Source of the DNA: Flavisolibacter longurius
GTDB lineage: Bacteria; Bacteroidota; Bacteroidia; Chitinophagales; Chitinophagaceae
Length of the DNA stretch: 64,000 nucleotides
Reading direction: 5' to 3'
Assembly: GCA_013327885.1 (NCBI GenBank)
Contig: JABUMY010000010.1
Span: forward strand, 1-64,000
Shown one piece after another: positions 33,971 through 43,058 of the stretch. Made by a program: the position numbers and the translations under genes. The notes under the pieces were generated by a model. The model saw only the letters and a list, made by a program, of their open reading frames with translations, was not told the DNA's origin and searched no databases. The stretch's first letter is position 1. Each line of letters begins with the position of its first letter.

Positions 33971-35089
33971 TTACCTGGGACCGGCTTCTGCATAACGGCG
34001 TTTGGCTTCCTGTATCCGGCAAAGGTTTTTTTGCAGCATTTGCCTTAGCTGTGTTTTTACAATCTCACCCATGGTTTGGCATTGAAGGAATTTAACTTCC
34101 GCAAAATGATCGGAGAGTTCCCGCTTCAACTGCGTGATCTTCTCCGGCGGTGCTATTTCATCCTGCGCCATGATGTTCAAAAGGTCATAGATCCGGTGAC
34201 GGATAATGGCAACCCGTGAGGCCATCAGGGTTCGCTCTTCGGCCTGGTACTGGTCGATGGCTTCTTTGCGCAGCGATTCCAGACAGGTTTTTACCAGCGC
34301 TGCATTGTCTTTATAAAACTGCGGACGATACAAATTTTTTTTACCCTCGTAGCATTGCTGGTCAAAGTCAATGGCCCTCACCCTGTATTGCGTTCCTTCC
34401 ACATCGGGCATAATATTGACCACGAAATTATAGCTGCGCATATCGCCCAACAGCCGCACAAAACAACGTTCGTTGAACTTCACAAACTCCTTAGCAAATC
34501 GCACTTTGTCCGTGTCGGGATTATTGAGATAGTTATGGATAAAAACATCACCGGGAATTCCCGGAATATGCTCTTCGATGAGGGTTTTGCGGTAGGTAAA
34601 ATAAGTGAGCCGGTGCGGCGAAAGCAGGTGCTCTAATTCGAGACCGTAGATGCGGGAGGCATCGGCTTTTTTTACATAAAAAAGATCGTGGTTGTTGTTG
34701 GTCTTGTTCAGGATCTTTACCCGAAACGGATTGGAATTGCCAAAGGGGCAATAATCGATCGATTCCACCCGCCAATGAATGGCATAAGCCGGGTCGCCTT
34801 TTGTTTTGAGAATGGCATAGATCTCCACCAATCCTTCACTTAAAAATTCCCACTCCCGTATATCATAGATCACTTTTTCCCATTCGGAAGGCTTACCGTT
34901 TTTATCCTTGATGGGAACCGAGTAATTAAGGTTGTTGTACAGGTCGTCGTAGGTCACGGGCAGCCTTACTTCCCGCTCATAGGTTTTGAGGTAGTTGCGC
35001 AGGTCTTCACCGATGGGGTAAACCGGTTTTTTCCGAAGTTCCGCGACTTCTGTTTCTTCACTGATGCCTGCCCCTTCTATGAATCCCAT
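33971..35089 (-). CDS. Unknown protein with protein-kinase-like motifs
   Basis: A 372-residue soluble protein of no family I can name. Several kinase-fold elements appear in order: K140 in LFYVKKAD (like the beta-3 lysine), E151-E153 in GLELEHLL (like the helix-C glutamate), a hinge-like EEHIPG, D216-x4-N221 in LLGDMRSYNFVV (like the catalytic-loop Asp and Asn) and D241 in RAIDFDQQ (like the DFG aspartate). This suggests an atypical kinase or pseudokinase. The C-terminus is helical and basic. It lies 11 bases after the malic enzyme gene and 48 bases before the OFA transporter, so it is probably co-transcribed with the malic enzyme. Confidence 0.65.
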   Translation of the reverse strand: MGFIEGAGISEETEVAELRKKPVYPIGEDLRNYLKTYEREVRLPVTYDDLYNNLNYSVPIKDKNGKPSEWEKVIYDIREWEFLSEGLVEIYAILKTKGDPAYAIHWRVESIDYCPFGNSNPFRVKILNKTNNNHDLFYVKKADASRIYGLELEHLLSPHRLTYFTYRKTLIEEHIPGIPGDVFIHNYLNNPDTDKVRFAKEFVKFNERCFVRLLGDMRSYNFVVNIMPDVEGTQYRVRAIDFDQQCYEGKKNLYRPQFYKDNAALVKTCLESLRKEAIDQYQAEERTLMASRVAIIRHRIYDLLNIMAQDEIAPPEKITQLKRELSDHFAEVKFLQCQTMGEIVKTQLRQMLQKNLCRIQEAKRRYAEAGPR

Positions 35090-35099
35090 ACAATAATTT

Positions 35100-36437
35100 T
35101 TAGCGTTGAATTAATTGCTCACTGTTCGTTTTCTGCAAGGCAAAAATTGGCTGACCTGTTCTCCTTTGCAGGCGAACCTGCAATTTTTCTTTATATGCTG
35201 GCCAGTCGTTTATAGGTTTGCGTGCCACGCCGGATGCCATGGCTGCTTTTGCCACCGCCGGCGCTACCACGGTCAATAATCGTTTGTCGGTGGGTTTTGG
35301 AATAATATAATTTTTGCCAAAGGACAGCGTATAATCGCCATATGCGAGGGCCACCTCTTCCGGAACGGCCTGCCGGGCAAGCGAGGCAATGGCGTTCACA
35401 GCCGCCAGCTTCATTTCTTCATTGATGGTTGTTGCCTGCACATCCAGCGCACCACGGAAAATATAGGGGAAGCCCAACACGTTGTTGACCTGGTTGGGAA
35501 AATCGCAACGGCCGGTGGCCATAACCAGGTCAGAACGCGTCGCCACGGCCAGGTCGTAGTTGATCTCCGGGTCGGGATTGGCCATAGCAAACACGATTGG
35601 GTTAGGCGCCATGCTTAGCAGCATTTGGGGTGTCAGCACATTGGCGCTGGACAAACCAATAAATACATCGGCGCCCATTAGCGCTTCGTCTAACGTAGAA
35701 AATGCAAGGTCAGTTGCAAATTCAGCTTTGGTTATATCCAGCGTTGCCCGGTCCTTTCTGATCGCACCCTGGCGGTCCAGCATAACGATGTTTTCTTTTT
35801 TGACTCCCAGTGTAAGGTAAAGCCTTGCGCAGGCGATAGCCGCGGCACCGGCGCCGTTCACGACCAACCTGATTTCGTCCAGGTTTTTTTGCTGCACCTC
35901 GCAGGCGTTCAGCAGGGCCGCCGCTGAAATGATAGCGGTGCCGTGCTGGTCGTCGTGCATAAGGGGAATTGACAATTCAGCCCGGAGGCGACGTTCGATT
36001 TCGAAGCATTCCGGCGCTTTGATGTCTTCGAGATTGATACCGCCAAATGTGGGCTCCAGTATCTTTACCGTCCGCACAAATTCATCTACATCGGTGGTGG
36101 CCAGTTCCAGGTCAAAGGCATCCACATCGGCACAAATTTTAAATAACAGGCTCTTTCCTTCCATCACGGGCTTGCTGGCTTCCGGGCCAATATTGCCCAG
36201 TCCCAGTACCGCGGTGCCATTGCTGATAACTGCTACCAGGTTACCTTTTGCCGTGTATTTGTAAACATCTTCCGGGCTGGCAGCAATGTCTTTGCAGGGT
36301 TCGGCCACGCCAGGTGAATAGGCAAGCGAGAGGTCGTGCTGGCTGGCTGTAGGTTTGGTCGGTATGATCTCAATTTTACCGGGACGATGTTCTGCATGGT
36401 ATTGCAAGGCCTGGATGCGTTTTTTCTTTGTTTTCAT
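35100..36437 (-). CDS. Malic enzyme, NAD(P)-dependent (short MaeB type)
   Basis: A 445-residue oxidative malate decarboxylase making pyruvate. The N-terminal malic domain has [11 protein letters not shown], the [21 protein letters not shown] block and the metal-site KAPECFEIE; the NAD(P) fold follows ([16 protein letters not shown], about 190-205). It lacks the C-terminal phosphotransacetylase-like domain present in many MaeB proteins. It leads the minus-strand block malic enzyme, kinase-like protein, transporter, pflB and pflA, a plausible pyruvate/formate unit. Confidence 0.92.
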   Translation of the reverse strand: MKTKKKRIQALQYHAEHRPGKIEIIPTKPTASQHDLSLAYSPGVAEPCKDIAASPEDVYKYTAKGNLVAVISNGTAVLGLGNIGPEASKPVMEGKSLLFKICADVDAFDLELATTDVDEFVRTVKILEPTFGGINLEDIKAPECFEIERRLRAELSIPLMHDDQHGTAIISAAALLNACEVQQKNLDEIRLVVNGAGAAAIACARLYLTLGVKKENIVMLDRQGAIRKDRATLDITKAEFATDLAFSTLDEALMGADVFIGLSSANVLTPQMLLSMAPNPIVFAMANPDPEINYDLAVATRSDLVMATGRCDFPNQVNNVLGFPYIFRGALDVQATTINEEMKLAAVNAIASLARQAVPEEVALAYGDYTLSFGKNYIIPKPTDKRLLTVVAPAVAKAAMASGVARKPINDWPAYKEKLQVRLQRRTGQPIFALQKTNSEQLIQR

Positions 36438-36713
36438 GTGTTGCTGTTTTGGCGCTCTGTGCTGGATCTTAAAACGGTATCTAAGTTTTTTGTGCTACAG
36501 GAAAAGACGTTAAGAAGACAAAACTAAATGGCGTGGCCAGTTTCAATGGTGAGAGGAATCAGTACTGAACCAAGCATTCATCAGGAATACGGCAAGCTTA
36601 GATATGATTAACGTTAGTAAAATGAACGCCGATCTGCCTGTTGGTTTGTAAAAGAAGAAATGCGATTTGATTCAGCCAGGTTTGAAAATCGAATCAACAC
36701 ACTACCTTTCTTT

Positions 36714-38210
36714 TTATTTCATGCCGTCCAGCACCAATTGTTCGGCATAACAAACACTGTCTTCTATCAGCACCGGTATCGTCACCTCCATCTTTGTTCC
36801 TTCAAAAGGCTGACTCCATAACAGGAAGCTTCCATTAAGCGTTTCCACCCTGCTTTGCATATTGGTAATGCCAATGCCGGGTCGTTTTTGCGTAGTGTCA
36901 AAACCCACGCCGTTATCAGCAATAGTGAAATAGAGACGGGATGCATCCGCGGTTAAAGAAACCAAAACACGGCTTGCCTTTGCATACCGCACGATATTGG
37001 TTAGCTGTTCCTGTGCCACCCGGTAAATGGCCAGGTGCAGCTCAGATTCAAGGTCGGCGAAGGGCAGGGATTCCATGTCAAGCTGTACGTGAAGCAGGGC
37101 TGCGCTTTCCATGGATTCAACAAGATCGGAAAGGGTGTCCTTAAAATTCCTGCTTCCCAGCGATGGTGCTGAAAGCTGCCTTGACAGGCTCCTGATCTCA
37201 TTAATGGTATTGTTCAAATAGGTAACGCATCTTGGCAAAACGGTTTGCAATTCTACCCGTTGATCGATACAAAGTTCGATAAACAGCTTAACGGTAGTCA
37301 GCACCTGGTTTACGTTGTCGTGCAACTCCCTGCCTACTTTGGCCCTTTCACTTTCCTGTCCGCGAATGGCTGCAGAAGTAATAAAGCGATTGCGGTTTTC
37401 TCTTTCTGCATCGAGCTTTTTTTGCAGGTAAACCCGTTCGGTAATATCATTGGCTATTCCCAAAATGCGAACGGGCTCCCCGGCTTCTCCGCGAATGGGG
37501 ATCACCCGTATCTCGCCGTATTTTATACCGGATGGATGGAGCGCTTCTTCAACATAGTCGATGATCTTTCCCGTTTCGATCGCTTCGTTGTATTTGGATC
37601 GTACAAGGTCGTGGGAAGCTTCGGGCATGATCTTCTCGATCGGTGTTCCTTCCACTTGTTCGGCCGTCCAACCCGTGACGTTAGTAAAGGCATGGTTGAT
37701 GGTTTCGAACCAAAAAACATTGTTGCCCTCCGACCTTATGAGCCACATCGGGTCGATAGCGCTGTTAAAGGCAAGGGATAGCCGCTGCCTGCTTTTTTCA
37801 ACCGTAAATTTTGCTTCGGTCTGCTGCGTTACATCCTGAACAAGTGATATGATCGTTTTGACCTTGCCGCTATGATCCCTTTGTGCCGAGTTATGCCATT
37901 GGTGATAAACCACCCCTCCCTCTTTTCCCTGCTTTCGCACGATGACCTGGTTTTGAAGAGCACGGCCGCTTTGCAGATCATCAAGGGCTGAGGCCACGTT
38001 ACTCGCATCGCTGTTGTGAGATTGCAGGAACCATTCAGCAAGATGTTGCTGCAAATCTGGTGGAGAACATTCAAACAAATCTGCCGCCGCGTCTGAACCA
38101 TACAACAGGTGCAGGTTCTCGTTCCATACAAGCAAACCAAAGGCAGTGTTATCAAGATGGTTTAGCAGGGCGTTTGTATCAATCGGCTCAGTAAGAAAGG
38201 GCGATGGCAT
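36714..38210 (-). CDS. PAS-domain sensor histidine kinase (HisKA_3/NarL-type partner)
   Basis: A 498-residue cytoplasmic sensor with no transmembrane segment. Two PAS domains (about 15-130 and 140-260; the second ends with the PAC-like ILGIANDITERV) lead to a dimerisation domain with phosphoacceptor H297 (ERAKVGRELHDNVNQVL) and a C-terminal HATPase domain with NGVGFD and GIGITNMQSR. Such kinases usually pair with a LuxR/NarL-type regulator. None lies next to it, so the partner is elsewhere. Signal unknown. Confidence 0.9.
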   Translation of the reverse strand: MPSPFLTEPIDTNALLNHLDNTAFGLLVWNENLHLLYGSDAAADLFECSPPDLQQHLAEWFLQSHNSDASNVASALDDLQSGRALQNQVIVRKQGKEGGVVYHQWHNSAQRDHSGKVKTIISLVQDVTQQTEAKFTVEKSRQRLSLAFNSAIDPMWLIRSEGNNVFWFETINHAFTNVTGWTAEQVEGTPIEKIMPEASHDLVRSKYNEAIETGKIIDYVEEALHPSGIKYGEIRVIPIRGEAGEPVRILGIANDITERVYLQKKLDAERENRNRFITSAAIRGQESERAKVGRELHDNVNQVLTTVKLFIELCIDQRVELQTVLPRCVTYLNNTINEIRSLSRQLSAPSLGSRNFKDTLSDLVESMESAALLHVQLDMESLPFADLESELHLAIYRVAQEQLTNIVRYAKASRVLVSLTADASRLYFTIADNGVGFDTTQKRPGIGITNMQSRVETLNGSFLLWSQPFEGTKMEVTIPVLIEDSVCYAEQLVLDGMK

Positions 38211-38430
38211 CTATAAAAAATTAACCGAATATAGGGGTTTCTTCCTACCAAACCAGTCTTAAAAAAGTGCTGTAAAGAATTATTTGATAAAAGGTTGCAG
38301 GGTAGTTTGAAGGTGACCTTGCGTTGAGGCGATTCAAAACGAAAGTATAGTTTAGCTGTTGCTGAAAACCGTCTTTGACCGATTCTTTATGCAGGCCAGC
38401 ATCAAGAATAAAATCTTAAAAAAGCGGTGT

Positions 38431-38901
38431 TTAGTGTAGAAAAAGACCAAGCACAAGACCATAAGCCATATGTGCCAGCATGGTTACCAGGGGTGTGCCT
38501 CTCCCATAATTAAGCGCAAAAAATCCCGGCGGCTGTAATTGTCTTGTTGGTGTTGGTCCCTGGTAAGGCTGCGCCATCCGGGGGTGAACAGCACCCAGAA
38601 GCTGAAGGCCTACTGACAGTACAAACACGCCGTGTACAAATCCAAGGGCAAGACCAAACCACCAGGTGAAAATTCCGGCCAGATGAAAAGTAACAGCATA
38701 GACCAATGCGTTTACCCAACCCATAAACAGATGAATTGCGAACCCGATCACAGGTGCTTTGTTTCGACTGCCCGTAAAAATAGCCCCAACGAGGAAGGGC
38801 AGGTCCATCCGGGTAAGACCCAATGGCCTTGATGCAGCCATGATCACGGTTAAAAGCAAGGTGGCCGCAAATCCCCAAAGAAGTAATTCAGCAACTGTCA
38901 T
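38431..38901 (-). CDS. Multi-pass membrane protein, unknown
   Basis: From the ATG at 38901, which overlaps the GH15 stop as ATGA, the product is 156 residues (an upstream start would give 188 but sits inside the GH15 gene). Four to five hydrophobic segments cover about residues 5-25, 40-65, 70-105 and 135-155, with two Trp-rich stretches (GIFTWWFGLALGFVHG). Family unknown. The four-base overlap suggests translational coupling with the GH15 enzyme. Confidence 0.7.
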   Translation of the reverse strand: MTVAELLLWGFAATLLLTVIMAASRPLGLTRMDLPFLVGAIFTGSRNKAPVIGFAIHLFMGWVNALVYAVTFHLAGIFTWWFGLALGFVHGVFVLSVGLQLLGAVHPRMAQPYQGPTPTRQLQPPGFFALNYGRGTPLVTMLAHMAYGLVLGLFLH

Positions 38902-40709
38902 AGCATGTTTTTTTCGATGGCTTCCTGAATGGCCAAAGCAGCATTGATCAATCCAATGTGCGAAAAACCCTGCGGGTAGTTTCCCAGTAGGTCGCAAGTT
39001 TCGGGATGAAGTTCCTCGGCAAGCAAGCCGGTTGGGCTGGCACAGGAAAGCAGGCGTTCAAAAAGCGTTGTGGCCTCCCTGATCTTTCCAGACTTTGCCA
39101 GGTTTTCAACCAGCCAGAAATTGCAAATCACAAAACAGCCCTCATCGCCGCTTATCCCGTCATCGGTTGCCCGGTACCGGTAGATAAAACCGTTTTTTGA
39201 CAATTCCTTCCTTATCTGCTCCACCGTTGCAAGCATTCTGCCGGATGTTGGCTGGTTGTAGCCAACCAACGGCAATAAGAGCGAACTGGCATCCAGTGCT
39301 GCTCCGTTGAAGGTACGGGTATACGCATTCCTGCTTTGGTTGAAGCCTTCCTGCTCTATGGCCTGTTGGATGACTTTTTTGGCGCTTGCATATTTGTCCG
39401 GAGAACCATCTTTCCAGGAAAAGCGGCGACAAAGTTTTTCCAGCCGGTCAAGGCCTACCCAGGCCAGTACCTTAGAATGGGTGTGATGCGCCAGTGACGA
39501 CCGCACTTCCCAAATCCCGTTATCAGGATTTTGCCAGCGCCGGCAGATCACATCGCCCAATCCCAGCATAAACCTGCGGCTGTCCCTATCAAATCCATTG
39601 ACCAGGCGGGAATACGTAAAGCAGGCATCAAGCACTTCCCCGTACACATCCAGTTGAAATTGCTCATCGGCACCATTGCCGATGCGAACAGGCTTTGAGT
39701 TTTCAAATCCTTCCAGCCAGTCCAGCTTTTTCTCCGGCAGCTCCGGCAGGCCAAATACGGAGTAAACTACCTGCAACCTGGGACGGGTAAGCTGGGTGGC
39801 CTGCAAAATCCAATTCATATAAGCATGGATCTCTGCTTCAAAACCAAGCTTTGCCAAAACCCTGACTGTGAACGACGCATCACGAAGCCAGCAAAAGCGG
39901 TAGTCCCAGTTTCGTTCGCCACCGATCTCTTCCGGCAACGATGTTGTTGGCGCAGCAATGATGGCGCCGGACGGTGCATGCGTCAACAGTTTTAAGAGCA
40001 GTGCACTGCGGTGGACGGCTTCTTTGTAAACGCCATCATATTTACTTTGCTTTATCCAGGCTCTCCAGAATTGTTTTGTTTGTTCCAGCCGTTGCAGCCA
40101 GGTAATGTCCAGTCCCGGCAGGATGGCTGGTGCCTGGCAGGAACAGCTAAATGAAAAAATAACCCGCTCTCCTGCTGCTATAATAAATTGTGCGGTGGCT
40201 TTGTTATCACCGACAACGATGGTATCCTCCGGTAGCGTTGATTGCAGGACAAACGTATTTTCTTTCCAGTAAAACCAGGTCCCCAGTTTTTTCTTATCGA
40301 GTAGCGTTGCTGCTGATCGTCCGTAAAAGATTGTTGGTTCAAAATGGAGTGCCACCGGAACCGAACCGGCACAACATTCCACTAACCGGATGATCTCGTG
40401 ATCGGGAAAAAGCGAATGGCTTTTTTCATCTTCAGTCATCGCCACAAAGGCATCCGTAATCTTTAATTCACCGGAACTGGTTTTGAATATTGTTTCGATG
40501 ACATTGGTATCAGGAACATACCGCTGCACCGACTGATAGCTAACGGATGGCGATAGCCGAAAACAACCCCCATTGCTGCCAAGCAGGCCGGCAAAAACGG
40601 CCGGTGAATGAAACTCCGGAAGACAGCACCAGTCGATTGAGCCATGTTTGCTGACCAGTGCTGCCGAACGGGAATTTCCAATTAAACTGTAATCCGATAG
40701 GCTGGGCAT
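38898..40709 (-). CDS. Glycoside hydrolase family 15 protein (glucoamylase/trehalase-like)
   Basis: A 603-residue cytoplasmic enzyme. It starts at the ATG at 40709 so that the N-terminus reads PSLSDYSLIGNSRSAALV, then GSIDWCCLPEF, as in bacterial GH15 proteins; an earlier ATG at 40742 would add 11 residues. The (alpha/alpha)6 barrel carries IGGERNWDYRFCWLRDAS and the late catalytic-acid region GDEGCFVICNFWLVE. Relatives hydrolyse trehalose or alpha-glucosidic bonds. It is the middle gene of a three-gene minus-strand operon with a DoxX-like and a membrane protein. Confidence 0.9.
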   Translation of the reverse strand: MPSLSDYSLIGNSRSAALVSKHGSIDWCCLPEFHSPAVFAGLLGSNGGCFRLSPSVSYQSVQRYVPDTNVIETIFKTSSGELKITDAFVAMTEDEKSHSLFPDHEIIRLVECCAGSVPVALHFEPTIFYGRSAATLLDKKKLGTWFYWKENTFVLQSTLPEDTIVVGDNKATAQFIIAAGERVIFSFSCSCQAPAILPGLDITWLQRLEQTKQFWRAWIKQSKYDGVYKEAVHRSALLLKLLTHAPSGAIIAAPTTSLPEEIGGERNWDYRFCWLRDASFTVRVLAKLGFEAEIHAYMNWILQATQLTRPRLQVVYSVFGLPELPEKKLDWLEGFENSKPVRIGNGADEQFQLDVYGEVLDACFTYSRLVNGFDRDSRRFMLGLGDVICRRWQNPDNGIWEVRSSLAHHTHSKVLAWVGLDRLEKLCRRFSWKDGSPDKYASAKKVIQQAIEQEGFNQSRNAYTRTFNGAALDASSLLLPLVGYNQPTSGRMLATVEQIRKELSKNGFIYRYRATDDGISGDEGCFVICNFWLVENLAKSGKIREATTLFERLLSCASPTGLLAEELHPETCDLLGNYPQGFSHIGLINAALAIQEAIEKNML

Positions 40710-40768
40710 GAATGTGACTGTTGTTCTCCTACCAGGGTACAAACAATTTTAATGCGCATCTGTTCTGA

Positions 40769-41188
40769 TCAGGCGTCTTTTTTTTCATGGCACAAAAGAA
40801 AAAGACAAACCGCCCCGATGGCCATCACCGTATCCCTCACGGCCACATCAACGTACTGGCCCGCAAGCAAAAGGTTGACTGCAATACCCAGCAACCAAAG
40901 CGCCACCACTAAGCTGCCAATTTTGGGCCTGAAAAGTACAAGGGCACCGGCTGCAATTTCAATGATACCAACCAGTGACATAAAACGATGTGGCGACAAG
41001 GGTAAAATGTTGGCCAGTGATGGCGCCAGGTACTTGTCCCAATCCGTAAGCAGGTGCATGAATTTGTCGGCACCCGCCACAATAGGAACAAGTCCATAGG
41101 TCCATTGCAGGATCGTTTTTACTTTTTCTGTTTGACTGAGTGCAGCTGCCTGTGCCTGCGTTTTTGCATAATCTGTTGTCATGTCCAT
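40769..41188 (-). CDS. DoxX-like small membrane protein
   Basis: A 139-residue protein with four hydrophobic spans (about 28-45, 65-85, 90-110, 115-133). The start of the membrane part (LVPIVAGADKFMHLLTDW) and the GIIEIAAGALVLFRP span resemble the DoxX/SURF4-like group, small membrane proteins linked to redox processes. It precedes the GH15 gene by 59 bases on the same strand. Confidence 0.65.
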   Translation of the reverse strand: MDMTTDYAKTQAQAAALSQTEKVKTILQWTYGLVPIVAGADKFMHLLTDWDKYLAPSLANILPLSPHRFMSLVGIIEIAAGALVLFRPKIGSLVVALWLLGIAVNLLLAGQYVDVAVRDTVMAIGAVCLFLLCHEKKDA

Positions 41189-41339
41189 AACAAGTATTTA
41201 CCTGTATAGAGTAACAAGATTAGTTTTGGTTACAAAAATTTGAGGATTATAAAAGGATGACCGGGAAAAATGGTTTCATTAATATGATGTACTGGTCATC
41301 GTTATCAAAAACGTAGCATGAGCCGTGTACGCGATAGCG

Positions 41340-42110
41340 TCAAAATATTACCGTTTGCGCTTTTTTGTGAGAATACTTACTGAAAGGTAAGGAAGGATTT
41401 TGGTCATTGTCACGATCAAAGTCTTCCTTTTCTTTCAAGTCTCTTTGAACGGCTTTGATTTTGGCAAAAACCCGTTGAACGATCGCATCGCAATACACCA
41501 GATTGAATGCATACAGTTCTGCACTGGAATAAAACGTTTCGATTTGCTTTTGCAGGAGTGCTTTGGCGCGGTTCAGTCGCACCTTTACATTTACAGGAGT
41601 CAGTTCTAACAACAACGCGGTTTCCGCGACAGAAAAACCCTCCAGTTCCCGTAAGACAAATACTGTCCGGTACGCCAGCGGTATCGACTGCAAACTCCGC
41701 TCAAGTATGCTGGAAAGTTCGCGGTTCAGGAGTTGCTGCTCTGGCCCATTACCATTTGTTTTTCCTGGCATAAATTGATTTGAATGGTGCGAAAACGAAT
41801 AGGAGACTTCGTTTTTTGAATACCCATGTTTTAGCCTGTAAATGCACTTGTTGACCATGATCCGGGAGATCCAGGTTTTGTACGCAGACCGGCCTTCAAA
41901 TTGGTTGATGGCAAGGAAAGCCGCGACATGTGTATCCTGCATCAGGTCTTCCGCATCTTGGTGGTTGAAGCCATAGGTCCTGGCTATTTTGTAAAGGACA
42001 GGATTGTGCCGCCTGATCAACACCTCCAGCAACGCAACGTCGCCACCCTGTATTTTTTCAATCAATACAGCGTCGGAATTGACCTCTATGTTATCCACCG
42101 GGTGTTGCAT
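41340..42110 (-). CDS. RNA polymerase sigma factor, ECF subfamily
   Basis: A 256-residue protein. Region 2 is at about 30-100 (DAEDLMQDTHVAAFLAI for core binding, then YKTWISRIMVNKCIYRLK for the -10 element) and region 4 at about 135-190 (IPLAYRTVFVLRELEGFS, then a helix-turn-helix ending VKVRLNRAK). A C-terminal tail of about 65 residues, charged and poorly conserved in composition, exceeds the usual ECF length. No anti-sigma gene is adjacent. Confidence 0.88.
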   Translation of the reverse strand: MQHPVDNIEVNSDAVLIEKIQGGDVALLEVLIRRHNPVLYKIARTYGFNHQDAEDLMQDTHVAAFLAINQFEGRSAYKTWISRIMVNKCIYRLKHGYSKNEVSYSFSHHSNQFMPGKTNGNGPEQQLLNRELSSILERSLQSIPLAYRTVFVLRELEGFSVAETALLLELTPVNVKVRLNRAKALLQKQIETFYSSAELYAFNLVYCDAIVQRVFAKIKAVQRDLKEKEDFDRDNDQNPSLPFSKYSHKKAQTVIF

Positions 42111-42243
42111 CCGAAAGAGTTATGCTATGGCATTTTGCATCTAGTTTGTCAGGACTCTTATGCTATAGAGCAGTCAATACCTGAAAAGGTTACAACAGCG
42201 GCCAAAAATTATTTTTTTTTGAGACGCTTGCTTCTTTGGAATG

Positions 42244-42492
42244 CTAACATTCACCGTACTCCGGTCTAAAAACACCATTGACCGCAATCACTTGCGAAAC
42301 AAGGAGCGTTTGGTTGTCATTGAGTACAAAAGAAGGGTTGGCGCTTTCGTTGTTCAATGCCGTTATGTAGCCCTCGGTCCGGGTAATGCCCTCCTCTTCT
42401 ATCAACAAAGCCAGCTTTTGCCCAGTGGCAAAACTTTCCGTCAACATTGCCATAAAGGTCTCGTTTGTTTGTAGCGTATGCCTGCTGTCCAT
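42244..42492 (-). CDS. Hypothetical small protein
   Basis: An 82-residue soluble protein with a predicted beta-rich core (QKLALLIEEEGITRTEGYI, then TLLVSQVIAVNGVF). Function unknown. In the next frame, a start at 42544 reads MVHIVQQLIKNEFYTNW before running into this region, so either the true start is upstream with a frameshift, or that stretch is the leader. It lies upstream of the sigma factor gene on the same strand, separated by about 130 bases. Confidence 0.5.
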   Translation of the reverse strand: MDSRHTLQTNETFMAMLTESFATGQKLALLIEEEGITRTEGYITALNNESANPSFVLNDNQTLLVSQVIAVNGVFRPEYGEC

Positions 42493-42592
42493 ACCAATTG
42501 GTGTAAAATTCGTTCTTTATCAACTGCTGCACAATGTGTACCATTTATCCAAATATGGGAAGCAAAGGTTTATCTAAACAGCTATATAAAAC

Positions 42593-42629
42593 AAAGAGGC
42601 AGGCATTCTTTCGAACACCTGCCTCTTGT
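42593..42629 (-). terminator. Terminator of the small lipoprotein gene
   Basis: aagaggcaggc and cctgcctctt form a 10-bp stem with a loop of about a dozen bases. On the minus strand it is followed by tttgtttta. It lies just downstream of the minus-strand lipoprotein gene. Confidence 0.65.
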
Positions 42630-42659
42630 ATAAAAATCTTCGTAGGAAACTGTTGAATC

Positions 42660-42899
42660 CTAGCGGGCTGTTGTATCAATTTTGTTGTTCAACGAATCCA
42701 GGCTATCCAGGACATCTTTTTTCTGCTCCGTTGTAGAATCAATCACATCTTTCCGTTGCTCTGCAGACGAATCAATTACATCTTTTTTTGCATTGGCAAT
42801 TGAGTCAAGCGAATCTTTTGCACGGGCCTCGCTGTCTGCAGCATTGTCACAGGCAACAATTGTAGCGGCTGTTACAAAAACCAATAATAGCTTTTTCAT
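42660..42899 (-). CDS. Small repeat lipoprotein
   Basis: A 79-residue protein with a lipoprotein signal (KKLLLVFVTAATIVAC, lipobox IVAC near residues 14-17). The mature part consists of a repeated unit of nine to ten residues, K-D-V-(I/L)-D-S with E-Q-(R/K) spacers (KKDVIDSSAEQR, KDVIDSTTEQK, KDVLDSLDSL), predicted to form a charged helix or coiled coil. Role unknown; it resembles small envelope lipoproteins. It has its own terminator. Confidence 0.65.
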   Translation of the reverse strand: MKKLLLVFVTAATIVACDNAADSEARAKDSLDSIANAKKDVIDSSAEQRKDVIDSTTEQKKDVLDSLDSLNNKIDTTAR

Positions 42900-43058
42900 A
42901 ATCTTATTTTTAATGTTAAGGGTTAGTGTTAATACGGGAAAATGGAAAAGGTAACCCGTCGTCCTGTTTTTTTTCGCGTTTGCATTTTTGGTTAACAGCC
43001 GGACGCTACAATTATTTTATTTGCTTTGCAGATGAATTCGGTTAGGGAGTTTTGCTTT

